DNA of 64,000 nucleotides from Cladorrhinum sp. PSN259 (lineage: Eukaryota; Ascomycota; Sordariomycetes; Sordariales; Podosporaceae), in NCBI GenBank assembly GCA_033725935.1, contig MU867089.1, forward strand, positions 1 through 64,000. Reading direction: 5' to 3'. A program made the translations under genes and the position numbers. Of this stretch, positions 33,926 through 46,742 are shown in pieces. The notes beneath the pieces were generated by a model. The model ran no database searches. It saw only the letters and a list, made by a program, of their open reading frames with translations, and was not told the DNA's origin. Within the stretch, counting starts at the first letter, position 1, and each line of letters begins with the position of its first letter.

Positions 33926-36429
33926 TCAGCTTTGGAACCAAGGCCCTTGTGCCCCCTTGGCGTCGGCTCCATACGGCGTTCCAGGTACATCCATCGGGAC
34001 CGGAATTTGATTGATGAAGATGGTCAGTGGGTCCTCCTTGGGCGGCTGAGCGCCTTCTTGATCTGTTGCAGAATCAACGGGAAACAAGATTCCACACTCC
34101 CTACGTGCACAGTTAGCCCTGACGTTTAGCCCGTTTGTCTGCTTGCGATAACCCTCTTGATAGGGACTGCTGGGTGTGGAGCGCACAGGTTGCCCCCATT
34201 ACTAAGCAAAGGGACATACCAGTTTCTGCAAGTCAGCTTGGGACTCTTGGCTGCGCGGTCAGTGATGAGCCGGCCCCTATCAAAGATGTTGCGTCAGTAA
34301 CTCCGAGCCTGGGCACCTGCGGATTCGACGTGGCCATCAGTACTACTCACCAGGCGCTTTCTGATAAGTTGGCGCTTCCGACGTATGCAAACGCTTTTCC
34401 TGAATCTCCATGTTGTCGAACGAAGATGGCTTTGCTATGCATTACGAGACCTGTTCGAGTCGACTTGCAGTCTCGGAGGACCCATTGTGGAAATGTATCA
34501 GCCAGCCACCATCTCTCTTGGAAGCAGATAGTGCCGGCTCCCTGTTGGCGAGCATCTTAAATGAGCCTGGCTGCCACACATTTCGAGGCCGAAGAAGAAG
34601 GTAACTTACACCTCCACCACCTCTGCTCTGCATCACCGTCTCACGTGAAGGAAAATAGACCCTCATATGTTGCTGTAACGCAGTAGCCAATGCCTCATCC
34701 GCCTCCTTCGCTTTCAGCTTCCCAGTAACGCGTGACGAGAGCTCTTTGAGCCCCGAGTCACCCTGGCAAGCATAATATAATGACGCAAGGAGACGTATGT
34801 TGACAGCTCCGATGGAAGAACACTGTTGACCGAGAGTTAGGCATAATGTGTTTCATGCGGTATTGATGTTCCCGGAGGAGGTTCTGCTCACCACATAATC
34901 AAATTCAATTGGGTTCTTGGATGCCATTCCAAGAGCAGTAACGGCCCTGCCGAGACCGCAGTAACCTGATGTGAAACCTCCATCAGTCATGCGCTATAAC
35001 ATGAGTAACACGGTTTTGCTTACCTATTCTCTTCCAATCTTTCTCAGCCAGAAAAGAGCCAGGTCTGTAAGTCACTCCCGTGTTAGTTGACCAATCAGCA
35101 TGCCTGTCGACTGACCAATTCGCTTACATGCTATGAACAAATCCGTAACGACTAGTCTCGGAAAGGTCGTAGTTTTGCAAGCTGCTAATCAACTTCTCAT
35201 CAAGTCCCTGAGCGCGAAGAAAGTAAAAGAGATCCTCAGCAAACGGTGTGAGCTGCTGCGCGTCTCTCTGCTCTGCATTTTCGAACTTTGGGAGATCAAT
35301 GATAAAGACCATCTGCCCCGCTAAGTCAGCATTTCGTCACTCCTTATTCTGACCATCATTAATCTCTGTGGGATACTGACGTTCTCCATAGTCCCACCAA
35401 TACCCCAATCATGAGGCATGAGATTTCCAGTCGGCACCACGATCCTCAAATATTTTTCATACTTGAGGAGCTGCAACTTTGAGTGCATGGTGCCAGGCCC
35501 ATTCATTGGCGGAAAGCAGAAACGAATCCTGCTGGCTGGCACGTTCGATCTCATGTCTTCTTTCTGATTACGGGTAAGCATCTCGGCTTGAGACCTCACG
35601 GAGATTCTCAGGCCAGACTACTTACCGTCTGTTCATCTTTAGCAAAGGCAACCAAGATCATCTTGGTCTTGGAAATGTCGATCTTGGTGAGCAACCAGTC
35701 CTCATCCCACACGTATGAGCTCAAGACTGCGAGCTGAAGCTTATCTCTCTGCAGGACCTCTTCGACTGTGATGTCGTCCCCTCGGCGTGGCTGACCAGAT
35801 GCCCATGTCTTTTTTACGACACCTCGGGGATATGGGAGCTGTACTTTTGTTGTTGTTGCAGGCCTAGCAGCAGTGGACCCTAGTTCTGGACTCTGACCTC
35901 TTGACTTTCTTTCTGGCAGGGCTGGGATGGGCTCAGACTTTGTACGTTGACTGGGCCTAGTGGTGACATTCGCTGACTTTGGGCTACTCTCTAGCTCTGA
36001 TGCTTTTCTCTTGTTGAGTCTTGCGAGACGCTCTTGTTCCATTGTCTTACGGTTCAGGCCCAAGACAGAGAGACTGGAAGATGCGTGGAGAACTGCGGAG
36101 GAAGACGGCTTGGGTATGATCGAGATAGACGGGGAAGGCTTCGCTTTCGAGACGGAGGGAGGTATGGCAACAACGGCTTGCTTTTTAGCTTCATCTTCAA
36201 CTTCGGCATCACTATAGCCGCTTGCGGTAGCATCATCGTCAGTGCCACTTGCAGTCCCGTCATCGTCTGACTTGGTAAGGTCGATGGCATCCTGCTGCCT
36301 GGCTTGCGTATTCAGGCCAGATGTCTGACTTGGATCCTGGCCAAGCGATAGAGCGATGGCAATGCGAAGGGCTTCATCTTCGTCCTCACCGCCATTGAGG
36401 TCAGTCGCCCCGTTGGAAATGTCTGACAT
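33926..36429 (-). CDS. tdp1: Tyrosyl-DNA phosphodiesterase (Tdp1) with N-terminal ubiquitin-interacting motif
   Basis: Nine exons: 36429-35626, 35563-35381, 35312-35128, 35064-35024, 34965-34892, 34822-34610, 34541-34351, 34276-34220 and 34100-33926. The frame closes exactly to 640 residues. A ubiquitin-interacting motif (EDEALRIAIALSLG, about 16-30) opens the protein, followed by a Ser/Lys-rich disordered stretch. The phosphodiesterase part begins at about residue 200 (LPYPRGVVKKTWASG, DEDWLLTKIDISKTK). Both catalytic HKN motifs are present: H295/K297 with N315 (MHSKLQLL, PTGNL) and H535/K537 with N558 (MHSKAIFV, GSANLSESAW). Tdp1 hydrolyses the 3'-phosphotyrosyl bond left by stalled topoisomerase I, a nuclear repair step. 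Introns are 58-119 nt; the first exon-exon joint (QT/KEDMRSNVP) was chosen from family pattern. Confidence 0.92.
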
Positions 36430-39400
36430 GGCTCGCGGAACTGAAAAGTAATTAGAAAAATATTTGACACAGAAGAAATATGGTGGGCAAAATGTGAATT
36501 TCTTGTTCTGCCACAGCCCTTTGATAAACCTACCAAGTGGCAAAGTCTGCGCCGAAATGCACCTGGTCTCAGCCTTAGAGTATATATTATAAACTCTACA
36601 GGCTTGTGGGTCATAAACACAGCCTGACGGTATGACGATTCCTGCTCTCATCTAACCGTCAGTGATTTATTTTGCAAGACGGATCCATAGTGCCAATTGA
36701 CTTGGAAATACACAAGTTATACAAGAACTGATCCAAGTTGCAATACATATATGATCCCAGACGCTTCTTATCAGTGTTTCAACGCCATTCAGGAAGCTTT
36801 TGGAAGAGAAAGAGAAGAATTAAGCCACAATCATCTCACTTACCCCTCTTCAGATGTTGAACTTTGGTGATAATATCAGTCCTTCGACAACTGATCCTCG
36901 GAAGAAAATGCATAGAATCCTCGCGATTACAGCTCAATAGAAGAGACTGCGGGTCCGTGTTGCATCGCGGCGAGGGTTGTTTGATGATGAAATGCTGTTG
37001 GCGTTGTCGTTGTTTGTTGACATGAGCGTTGGCAGCAGGCAACCAGCTGCGACCTATCAACGGTTCGCAACGGTCGCAAACCCGGGAACCAATCAGAAGC
37101 GAGCTTGGGATGTTTCCTTGATTAATAAGCATAATAGGGAAGGAGCTGGGTAACTGCTTGAGGAAGTCACAAGATTGTTTGTCGGTTTTGGGTCATGACA
37201 GGAAATCGCAATTCAAGAATATTTTGAAGCTTAAAGATTGTTCCTGCTTCCTGGAGTGTACTGACCTTCCCTTTTGAAGGAACGAAATAAATAGAAAAAG
37301 GACACTTATTACGCTGTTTTCTTATGAGTACCTCAATTCATCCTTAAGTACCTTGCGAGTGAGGAGTCCGAACTAACGATTCTATTGTTCGTATGCAATT
37401 TCGGTGCTAAAAAAAAAGGGTATAGAAGTTAGTGAGACTGGTCCCTGGAATGTTGATGTTCACATCGTGTTGATGTTTATTTACGTTGCATCTACTCCTC
37501 TCAACAAGCCCCCTTTTTAGTTACCACCCCAACCACCTTGTTGAGCGCCCTTTTGACAAATCATGGGCCGGGACTCCTTATCGTATACCCTCGTCATCAA
37601 ATATTTAAAAAATTGACATCAATGCAATGAAAGACAGCACCCACTTTGCCCCTACTCTTTCTCTCCTGGGAGAGTCCGGGGTTGGCTGCTACATTCTATG
37701 CGTTAAAATGATAAAATAAGCTTAAGAGAAGAACCATGTCCTCCTGCGCAGCTCTAAAAGTTCCTTCTACCTAATATTTGCCGTTCAGAGGCGATTGACG
37801 CTTGTCCTTGAGCCTCTATTTCTCGTTCATCTGGTAGCATACTTGCCCAAAACCGCATTCCTGTTCCCGGTTTCTCCCCATTACATTATGAAGAGAAAAC
37901 TCGCATAAATGCGCATTGACCCATATATTCACAATCTCTAGATAGATAACAGAGAGCGCCTTTCGCAATAATGCTTCTCACCAGCCAGTTATGTGATAAA
38001 TTCTTCGTATAGCCCTTCAGGAATAATATGTACATAACTGGGATGCTAGTAACTCAAAACGTAAATGATCGAGCATGATTCATCCATCCTGTCCAATCAC
38101 TCATCTTAGTGAGTTTAATTCTGTTAGATGGCTTACCACAAAATAAACAAACCAGATTTCAAGAAGATAAATACTCTTTTGGTAATATTACTTGAATGCA
38201 ACCAGGATTAACTCAAATATAAGTCATTATTATACCAAAGCGTTCCCTTTTCTCACTAGAGGTTTATTTCGAGACCAATTTGAAGCCAAACTCTCCCCTG
38301 GGCCAAGCTTTGGTCAAACCCTCCTAGTCCTCGTTTTGCTTGAGGATCGTATTGCATTCCTTGTCGTGACCCCCAGCATTGCAATGACCTTAAAGCACCG
38401 ATTAATCCTCCAAACGAGCGCTAAAACACTATACAGCCTCGATTCCGTCTCAATAGTTCCAGACTTCCAACGATACGGCACCCATACTGACACCTCAACT
38501 TTATCTGACTCCCCTGCCCTCTCGGGAGTAATAAAACCGTAGAGATTAGAGAATCATACGTTCTACGCGGTGGTTCATCTGTATGTTACACAACCAAGAT
38601 CCAACAACAAATCACGCCCATACCATCAATTGTCTCTCCTGATCCCCGCTAGAGTCTGAGAAACTGTATCGTCCCTCAGTTTAGGGAGAGAAAGCTTCCG
38701 CCCAAGCTCTCCATCATGACCTTGCAACAGAATTTCAATCATTATACAACAACCAATGCTTCGCTCCAATCACAGCAAGTGGATCACCACAGTGTCGATG
38801 CCACCGGTGCACAGCACACCTCAATGCGGCGACGGCCCCGCTGATGAAACAAAAGTATCTCGCTACAGAAATAGCATAGCCACCGCTCCCCAATACATCA
38901 GAGAGGGAGAGGGAGAGATGATATCGAACTATACAAACCACGCATACCGTCTTCCATGATATTCTAGCTCCCAAACCTGATGAATACCTTACCTTACCCT
39001 GCCTACCTACCTACCTACCTAACTACCTACCTACCTACACAGTCAGTACCCTCAAGCTTTGAAAAAATAAGAATTCATGTTATAAAATTTCAATAGATTC
39101 AATAGACCACATGCATTTCAATGCTTGAAATATAACTTGAAGAAACTTGAATGATTGCATTGTGACGGTCTACCCGGGCGAGCATGATGAGAAGCTGCCC
39201 GTTATACACATCATACATACATAAGTTTACCTAGCTAGATATCTTCTATTCCATGGCTAAACATGCAGACCTATGTACATACATATACACCAACTGGCCC
39301 CGTTGTGTCAAAGATCAGACAGATCCACTTAACAATCCCTGATGAGCGCGAAAGATGCCAGCTTGGGTTTGTCGAGATGATATCGTATTCCACACGATCG

Positions 39401-41107
39401 CGCAGGACATGCAGGAGGATATTTGGGCCCTTTGTTGGTAGAGAACTTTCAACTTTCAAGTGTCTGTAGCTTAGTTCATATTCACTCTCAAGCATCATCC
39501 CCTCACGCACACACAACATCCAGAGAACGCTCAGAATTGGACGGAACAAGGACTTTGCTGACATTTCAGAACACTATATCTGCTCTATCTATCGTTGTCT
39601 TGCGTGTGTGTTTGACCGTAGTCAACACCACCACAACTTTGCTTATTCGCCAAAAAAAAAAGAAGAAAAAAAGAAAAAATCTAAAAAAAAAATCTTGTCG
39701 TTTGTTGTTGCTATAGTTAACGTAGAAAACAACACATCATTACCCATCATCATATCATGATCGATCGATTGTTGTTTCCAGTTTCAATATTTCCGAGAGT
39801 CCCAAAAAGATCTTCTGTCCTCTTCTCCGGGGACGGAGAAAAGGGCAAAGGATAAAAAACAGACCCACGCAACCAGATTCTCTCACGCTCACACATCTGT
39901 CATTCGCCTAGACCATTCTCCAGGTCTTTCCCACGCTCCCATGCCCCATGGTAAGCCTTCTGTTCCCCCGAATCCCATCCCTTCTAGATACCCATCTCCA
40001 GAGCACTTGTACCACACCACCAAAACATGAAATAAAACTTATTTGAAAAGCAATACCGAAACCCTCCATCCCAAGCCTGAGAGAGAAAGAACAGGTTGGC
40101 TTTCCTTAGTTTCCTGCCATGAAAACAATAGGCAGGTAAGCAGATAGACAAGCCATCAACCTTCCCCACTCACCATTCCCAACTCCTGAAAAACGATTTC
40201 CCAGACCAAACCAGCCCAAACCGACGGCTAAGGGGGTATCAACTTTAAAAAAGAATCTAACCCGCTCATACCAAATATGTTGAAGATAGGTGGGTCAAAA
40301 AATAGAAACCCAGAAAAAGATCTCATAGACTTCTTGCCCGGTTGGGAAAGTGTGCGTGCGCGCATAAACGCCGTGGTCCTTGGGAAGCAGTCAACTCCAC
40401 CGCCACACAGAAGAGAGAGCCATACGGAGGAAACAAAAAAGAAAGGCCCCCCGGTTTTTGTTGATCAAAGATAATCAGATGTAAAAACACCTTCGCCTGG
40501 AAAGTCGAAATGGAATGATGGTCCCAGCAGGAACCCAATCGCCAGAAAGTCTGTTTGAACTCCTTCCCCAGTCTTTGAGCCTAGCCACGCATACAAGCTC
40601 CCTTTCTTTGACTTTCATAGTTGCTCTTCAGTCCACGAGGGAGTTGTTGTGTGTCGAAAAAAATAAGTATAAACCGAAGGTGGTCTATCCCAATAATTCC
40701 CCAATTGCCGGCAGCGCCGCCTAAACACCGAATGATTTCCGCTCTTTCTGCCCCGAAATATGCGGCATAAATGCTGGAAAACCGTCTCTTGCAGAAATGA
40801 AATGATGAAACAAATGAGTGCTCCAGATTGCCCCCAATGGCTGATGATGATGACGATAACGACGATGATCATAAAAACGCGACGGAACCAAACAGAGATG
40901 AATCCCCAAGGTGCTTGCCCAAGAACCAGACACCCCCAAGTTCGCCTCATAATCCCATGGTCCCATAAAATACCAACCACGCTAAAACGCCAATAATGGA
41001 GAGTAGGAACAAAATAATATGAAAAATTACATAAAAATGAGATGTGTGTCGATCCGGAGTTTGAGAGATATCGAGCCTCTGGTTGCTGGAAATATGAACG
41101 ATATAAT
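36430..41107. other. 4.7-kb gene-poor region
   Basis: Promoter of tdp1 and, at the far end, probably the 3' UTR of the minus-strand decapping-cofactor gene. It contains a CTAC microsatellite at 39002-39038 and A-rich tracts near 39650. Open frames lack recognisable content and are not called. No tRNA or rRNA is seen. Confidence 0.5.
39002..39038. repeat. (CCTA)n tetranucleotide microsatellite
   Basis: About nine CTAC units with one interruption (CTAA). Simple-sequence DNA in an intergenic region. Confidence 0.9.
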
Positions 41108-42388
41108 TTAGGAACTCTGGTAATGAGGCTGCCGAGATGGCCCAAGGCTCAGACCGTCGATCTTGAGCACCTGCCGAAGGGTGTTCTCCATGTTGAGAAT
41201 CTCGGCCGGGCGGTTGTAGTCTGGTCTCGACACCGCAGCAGTTGCCAGTGGAGGTTGCTGCGGACGTGCTGGGAAATTCCACTCGTCTCGACGCATCGGG
41301 GCAGGAGGTCCCTGAGGAGGCACGGCCGTTTGGTAGTTTTGGCCGTTGCTAGGAGGTGAGGAGATGGCAAGAAACTGCTTTAGTTTCTCGCTTGCGTCGG
41401 TGGAGGCCTGTTGAGACTGGGCCCGAGGCTGAGGTTGGGATGCCTTGGGTGACTGGAGAGCTGGCTCTGCCGGCTTCGAGGTTGAGCGAGCCGCCCTAAG
41501 ACGCTCCGACCACGGCGTGGAGAAGGCAGGCAAGATCGGGGCACCCGGATTGCCGTCAAGTTCGTTGGATGAGATACCAGATGAGCTTCGTTCAAATCCT
41601 GGACGGCGGTTACGCGCCGTACCAAAACCATTGGGGACGGTCTTTGGCTCTGAAGGAGAATGGGGTAGGACCGGAGGGGAGAAAGGTGCAGGATTCGGGG
41701 CAACCGCGATATTGGATAAGCTTGCCCTGCGTACTCGCTCATTCTCCGCACGCTGTGCACGGAAAAAAATATCGAGCGGGGATTCTTGACGAGAAATGTC
41801 TGGTTTGACAAAACGGTTCTTGGGTGTTGGGGCAGCCTCTGAATCGGTTGCAGGAGGCGATGGTTCCCTACTACCACGGCCAGTGTCCTTCAGACCAGGC
41901 GAGTCCAAACCCTTCATGAAGCTGGGGATCGGGAGTGATGAAGGAGCAGGAGATGCATGGAAAGTTGCTCCAGCAAAAGCTGCTGCTGCTGCGCTCTGGT
42001 TCGCCGTCTTGGGAGGCGCCGACTGAGGAGGTGTATGTCGTCCTTGCTTCGTTGGACCCGGCGAGGTTGTAGAGGAGACTTGCTGCTTCGCGCGCGGCCT
42101 GTTCCCGTTGCCATTGGCAGTGTTCCCGTTCCCGTTGACGTTGCTGTTTGCATTGGTGTTGTTGCCATTGCGCGGCCGAGACTTGGCGTGCTGCGGTTGC
42201 GACGAAGGGACGGGAGTATTGGAAGCCGACTTCCGGGGCGTCATGGGCCCCGTAAAATCGATGGGGTAGTGCGGTTCAGTTGGCATATCGTTCTCCGAGG
42301 CATAGGTCTTGCGAGCTGGAGAGTTGATGGGTCGCTTTGTGCGTCGCCTCGATGGGCTGTTTTTGGGTGGAAGTTGGTTTTGCAGCAT
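41108..42388 (-). CDS. Edc1/PNRC-like proline-rich protein, probable mRNA-decapping cofactor
   Basis: Single exon, 426 residues, strongly disordered and rich in Pro, Ser, Gln and Asn. It has an N/G-rich run at about 73-97. The telling segment is FAGATFHASPAPSSLPIPSF (about residues 139-158). Yeast Edc1/Edc2 and animal PNRC proteins carry a short Y/F-AG-x-F segment followed by LPxPxF, which binds Dcp1 and stimulates Dcp2 decapping. The spacing here agrees. Other features are SP/TP sites (SPARK, TPRKSASNTP), LDIFFRAQRAENERVRRASL (about 203-222, amphipathic helix) and a C-terminal NMENTLRQVLKI helix. No enzyme domain. Function is inferred from the short motif only; automated names such as 'proteophosphoglycan' for such proteins reflect composition. 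Confidence 0.7.
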   Translation of the reverse strand: MLQNQLPPKNSPSRRRTKRPINSPARKTYASENDMPTEPHYPIDFTGPMTPRKSASNTPVPSSQPQHAKSRPRNGNNTNANSNVNGNGNTANGNGNRPRAKQQVSSTTSPGPTKQGRHTPPQSAPPKTANQSAAAAAFAGATFHASPAPSSLPIPSFMKGLDSPGLKDTGRGSREPSPPATDSEAAPTPKNRFVKPDISRQESPLDIFFRAQRAENERVRRASLSNIAVAPNPAPFSPPVLPHSPSEPKTVPNGFGTARNRRPGFERSSSGISSNELDGNPGAPILPAFSTPWSERLRAARSTSKPAEPALQSPKASQPQPRAQSQQASTDASEKLKQFLAISSPPSNGQNYQTAVPPQGPPAPMRRDEWNFPARPQQPPLATAAVSRPDYNRPAEILNMENTLRQVLKIDGLSLGPSRQPHYQSS

Positions 42389-43691
42389 TGTGCAAATCTT
42401 GACGGATCATGTATCCTGGGACGCAAGGCTAAAAAATGTCTGGTCTACAATGATGGAAGGAATAGCACCCTTCTAGAATTGGATCTGCAAATTGGGGAGT
42501 GGCAGGAGCCAACGGCTAGCTGGTTGTTTTGGTGGGTTGTTTTGATTTCGGTGCAGTGGTCGCTGCGGCGAGAGTGACGGATTTATGGGATCGCAGGGCG
42601 GGGAACGAGATTGCTTGACGTGATGGCTCGGCGCAATGCGGAGGAGGGGCTCGATTCTGCTAGTACTGCTGTGGAATTAAAACTACTGCAATGGATGATA
42701 ATTTGTTTCGCTGTCGGTTCTCTGCGCATGTTGTTTTTGGGTGTTTTTTTTTCTGAGGGTTTTGTTTTGTTTAGGGAAGAGATCGCGACGGAGGCGGGAG
42801 GAGTCACTTGTGCGCTAGGCGATCTGGGTTTCCCAGCTTTAAGGGAACGGCGACCACGACACACACACCCGGGACACAACACAAACAGCCAGCTGGGCAA
42901 CGATGGACAACTGAGTGGACCGCGCCCAAGGCAGCATTGGGCCCGTGCTTGGCTGATGGAATGCCAAGCCGCCAGCCTGCGCTGCAGCCCCTGCGCCCAC
43001 TGCCTGCAACCAGAGGGGAAAACGGGAAAGAGCGTGGCTGTGGTTCTGTTGTGCAGGCGAGGCCGCACCTCCTTTGTCCTATCCAGCTGCCAAGTGCGAG
43101 CCATGATTGGTCCAAGTCGTTGTTGGCCTCAATGAAGGGCTTTCCATTTCTATGCACTCCGGAATGCGCAAGGCGGTTTCATGGTCAGACGTTTAGAAAG
43201 GTACAAGTGCTGCCCTGGAGGAATATTGAATTATCGGAAATACGTGATTAACGCGGGTCAAGGCGGGGCTGTCGAGCACACTGACAGACCGAGCACGACA
43301 ACTTGTTTTGGCAATCCCCATTCTGTTGATTTGTGCTGGTTACTCCTGGGCCTGTAGTTGAGAGTTGGCTTGATTTCTGATCGTCTGGTATTGGGCACTG
43401 TTGGGTTTCCAAAGGCGTTTATTCAATGAGTTTTGAGGGTTGTAACTGATGTCATCTCAACTCCGCTGCTACCGATTTGAGAAAGCGGAGACTAATCAAC
43501 GCCCGCTGCCTGGATCAATAGGCTTCAGACCTGCCACCCCTCTGAACAAACCCGAAAAGGTTGCTTTTCTTAACACTGATACTTAACGGACCGAAATATC
43601 ACGAGATTCTGTCGACTAAACGAATAATCTGCTCTCGAATCCCCACGATCGACTTTTCCCACGAGATTTTTATCAATCAACCACCGCCACC
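42389..43691. other. Divergent promoter region between the Edc1-like gene and rbx1
   Basis: 1.3 kb between divergent start codons. It is GC-rich around 42780-43130 and contains no gene that I can support. Presumably promoters and leaders of both genes. Confidence 0.5.
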
Positions 43692-44253
<562 letters not shown>

Positions 44254-44496
44254 TTGGATTTGGATGATGGACAGGAAAACAAATACGTGGCTATCGGGAG
44301 TTTGGGACAGGGCAGTTTTTGGGTGGAAGGTCACCTGCAACATGGGAACATACGAATTATGCAACACGGTCATTGGGTTACGATTTCTGCTAGTAAAAGG
44401 CTCTTGCGTCTCATTGAGCAATACAAAGAAAAATTTGTAGAATTTCTCGTTTTATGCCTTGCCGTTATCTTGTATTCTCATTCCATGCTTGCAGTC

Positions 44497-44936
44497 TCAT
44501 CTAAACATCTTCTCGTCAACCACTATATTCGTTGGCGGTGCTACTCCTGCTACTGGCAGCCACTTCACAGGATTCTTGTTGAAAAACGGCCAAGGTGGAA
44601 CGGCGAGTAAAAATGTCGCGGCGGTGCCACCGAGTCCAATGTAAACGGCTAACTTGATATCCTGCAAGAAATACCCAACAAGGAAGGCAACGGCCTGCGA
44701 CAGCAATCGTTAGCTGGGGAAGATACCCCGAGGATGATGTTTTGAGGAGCATACCCCTACGAGCGACAAGGCAGCGTTAACGAGGAGTTCGGCCAACTTC
44801 TGACCCTCAAAGTCCTGATTTGCAAGGTCTGGTTAGTGACTGAGCGTATCCATGTTGATATTCAAATCAAACGGTTAATACGGACAATTTGCCCCTCGAA
44901 GATGTCGCGAGCTTGATCGAGAAGTTGTTCGGCCAT
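44497..44936 (-). CDS. spc1: Signal peptidase complex subunit 1 (Spc1/SPCS1, 12 kDa)
   Basis: Three exons, 44936-44886, 44814-44755 and 44694-44497, give 102 residues. Residues 1-25 (AEQLLDQARDIFEGQIDFEGQKLAELL) include the DFEGQ signature. Two hydrophobic segments follow (about 30-50, AVAFLVGYFLQDIKLAVYIGL, and about 55-72), then WPFFNKNPVKWLP. These match Spc1, a two-membrane-span ER subunit of signal peptidase that is not catalytic. The first donor is GTCCGT, weaker than usual, but the join INTO DFEGQ is exact. Its 3' end faces hrt1 with 243 bp between stop codons. Confidence 0.93.
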
Positions 44937-46742
44937 TGTAGATGTGTTGCTCGTGGGTCTCTGGCGCAGATGGAGGTGGCTACTCCTGGTGGTTGATGTT
45001 TGGTGTTGCTGGTTGAATGCGCTGAGAGCCCGTTTCGAAGTCTCAAGGTGGATCTCCAACGTGGCTTCAGAGCACCTGGAACAGTGCCGTCTGAGCAGGG
45101 AGGTACCGAACAATGCCGCTTGCAGCAAAGCGCTGTAACTCTCGGGTCAGGAACAAACAGCGAATCAAACGCTCGAGAAGTGACGGGGACCCACATGTCG
45201 GAACAATTAGTGCATGGGTGGGGAGATGCACGCAGGGAACGGATATCAAAAAACACCTACAGCCCATCATTCAATTCTTTTGTTTCCTCTTGAAATCAGA
45301 CAGTTTAGAAATCTAACTCTCATCATTCTCACAGGTTGTGAGTGCCAGTCCCTGAGGGGCGCTTGTCTCAACTCCCAGGCTTCTATGTAGAGATCCCACT
45401 TTCTGGAAGCCATCCCAGAAAGAATGGTAATCAACACCCGACTGCATGTAGGTACCGTTCTGCAGGATACATACGCTATAATTAACCCCCTGGCCTCCCA
45501 GCTGTTGAGGCTGAACCGCTTCCAGTGAGCTTTGCATGTGTCAATCCCTCCCACCAACGCACCAGAAACTTGGAATCAACTGTTCGATTCAACCATGGAG
45601 GATGTGTCAAAGCTTTTATATAATTGTTTGGTGAAATAAGGCCCTTTTAGGCCTTGACTACCCGAACAGGCGGGCGTGGCGGGCTTTCCGATGACTAACG
45701 GGCGGTACGCTAATCGCCAAAGTTTTTCAAGGAAAGCCCTCCCTCCTGACCTAAGAACCACTGAACCTTGTGCTCGAATTTCTTGGACCTGAACCACAAA
45801 AACCCAGAATCCACTCTGGCTCAAGAAGCGCAAATCTGCAATCTGCGGACAGCTCCCCTTGTCGGCACGCTATAAAGGCCAATTTCCCCTGGTTGGAGGT
45901 GACTGTCACCTCACTTTGCAAGGGTTGTTGAGCATTTCGAGCGCCAGTCGTCTGATCGAATCGAATCATCCATTCGTCTGAATCAAGCAACGTCATTCGG
46001 CAGCATCGAGCCTCGACTTCCCGCCGCTGCAGTGCTTTGCTCTCACCTCACCTTCCAACGCCCATACTTAAATCAACTCATCAACCATGCTCAAAACCCC
46101 ATCTTCTTTACAGTACCTATTAGCTCCTTGCAATCCATAAAATCTTGGATCTTCGTATTGTATTTCGCTACAGCTATTTATAAACCGAACACAACTACCA
46201 TCCCTACAGTCACTCGACGACTCAACCACTCTACACATCACAGCGACCTGACCAGTGCGACATATTCTCCGCTACTCGCGACGTCGCACAGAAAATCCCG
46301 ACTTGCTCCATCATCACAAGCTGGCGGGCTCTACTGATAAACCGCTCTCCTACCCCCGTTCACTCCTAGGCCCAGAGCTGGTCTACGGTGGAGTGAACAA
46401 GAAGCCCCCTTAATTGGTTGCCGACAGAGATATCACAGCTTACCTTGACCGCCGTACCGAAGCAACACCGCCGCCACGCTTACGATTTCGCTCATCCGCT
46501 TCCTCAGGGAACACTTGCCAGTTCTCAACATCGTCAGTCACCCTACACGACCATCGTTGCGGACGGCTCCAAGCCGTTCGCTGCCACCCGCTGGTGCTCT
46601 CACACGCAAATCCACGACAACATGCGCAGCGACTAAGTCCTCTCCGCTGGGGCTCTGGGCTGCTTTGGACCCGTTTTTTTGGTTTGGAGTGAAGTGAGCA
46701 GAGATTAGTACATCAACAAGTCTAACGAGACAGACGTGAAAA
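44937..46742. other. Divergent region between spc1 and the CorA-type transporter
   Basis: 1.8 kb between divergent starts. The part next to 46742 (about 46030-46740) is C/T-rich with C/A runs, like a fungal 5' leader. No gene supported. Confidence 0.5.

Noticed and set aside
40615..41145. 176-codon minus-strand ORF with a hydrophobic stretch
   Set aside because: It overlaps the 3' end of the Edc1-like gene on the same strand in another frame and lies in its likely 3' UTR; content looks random.
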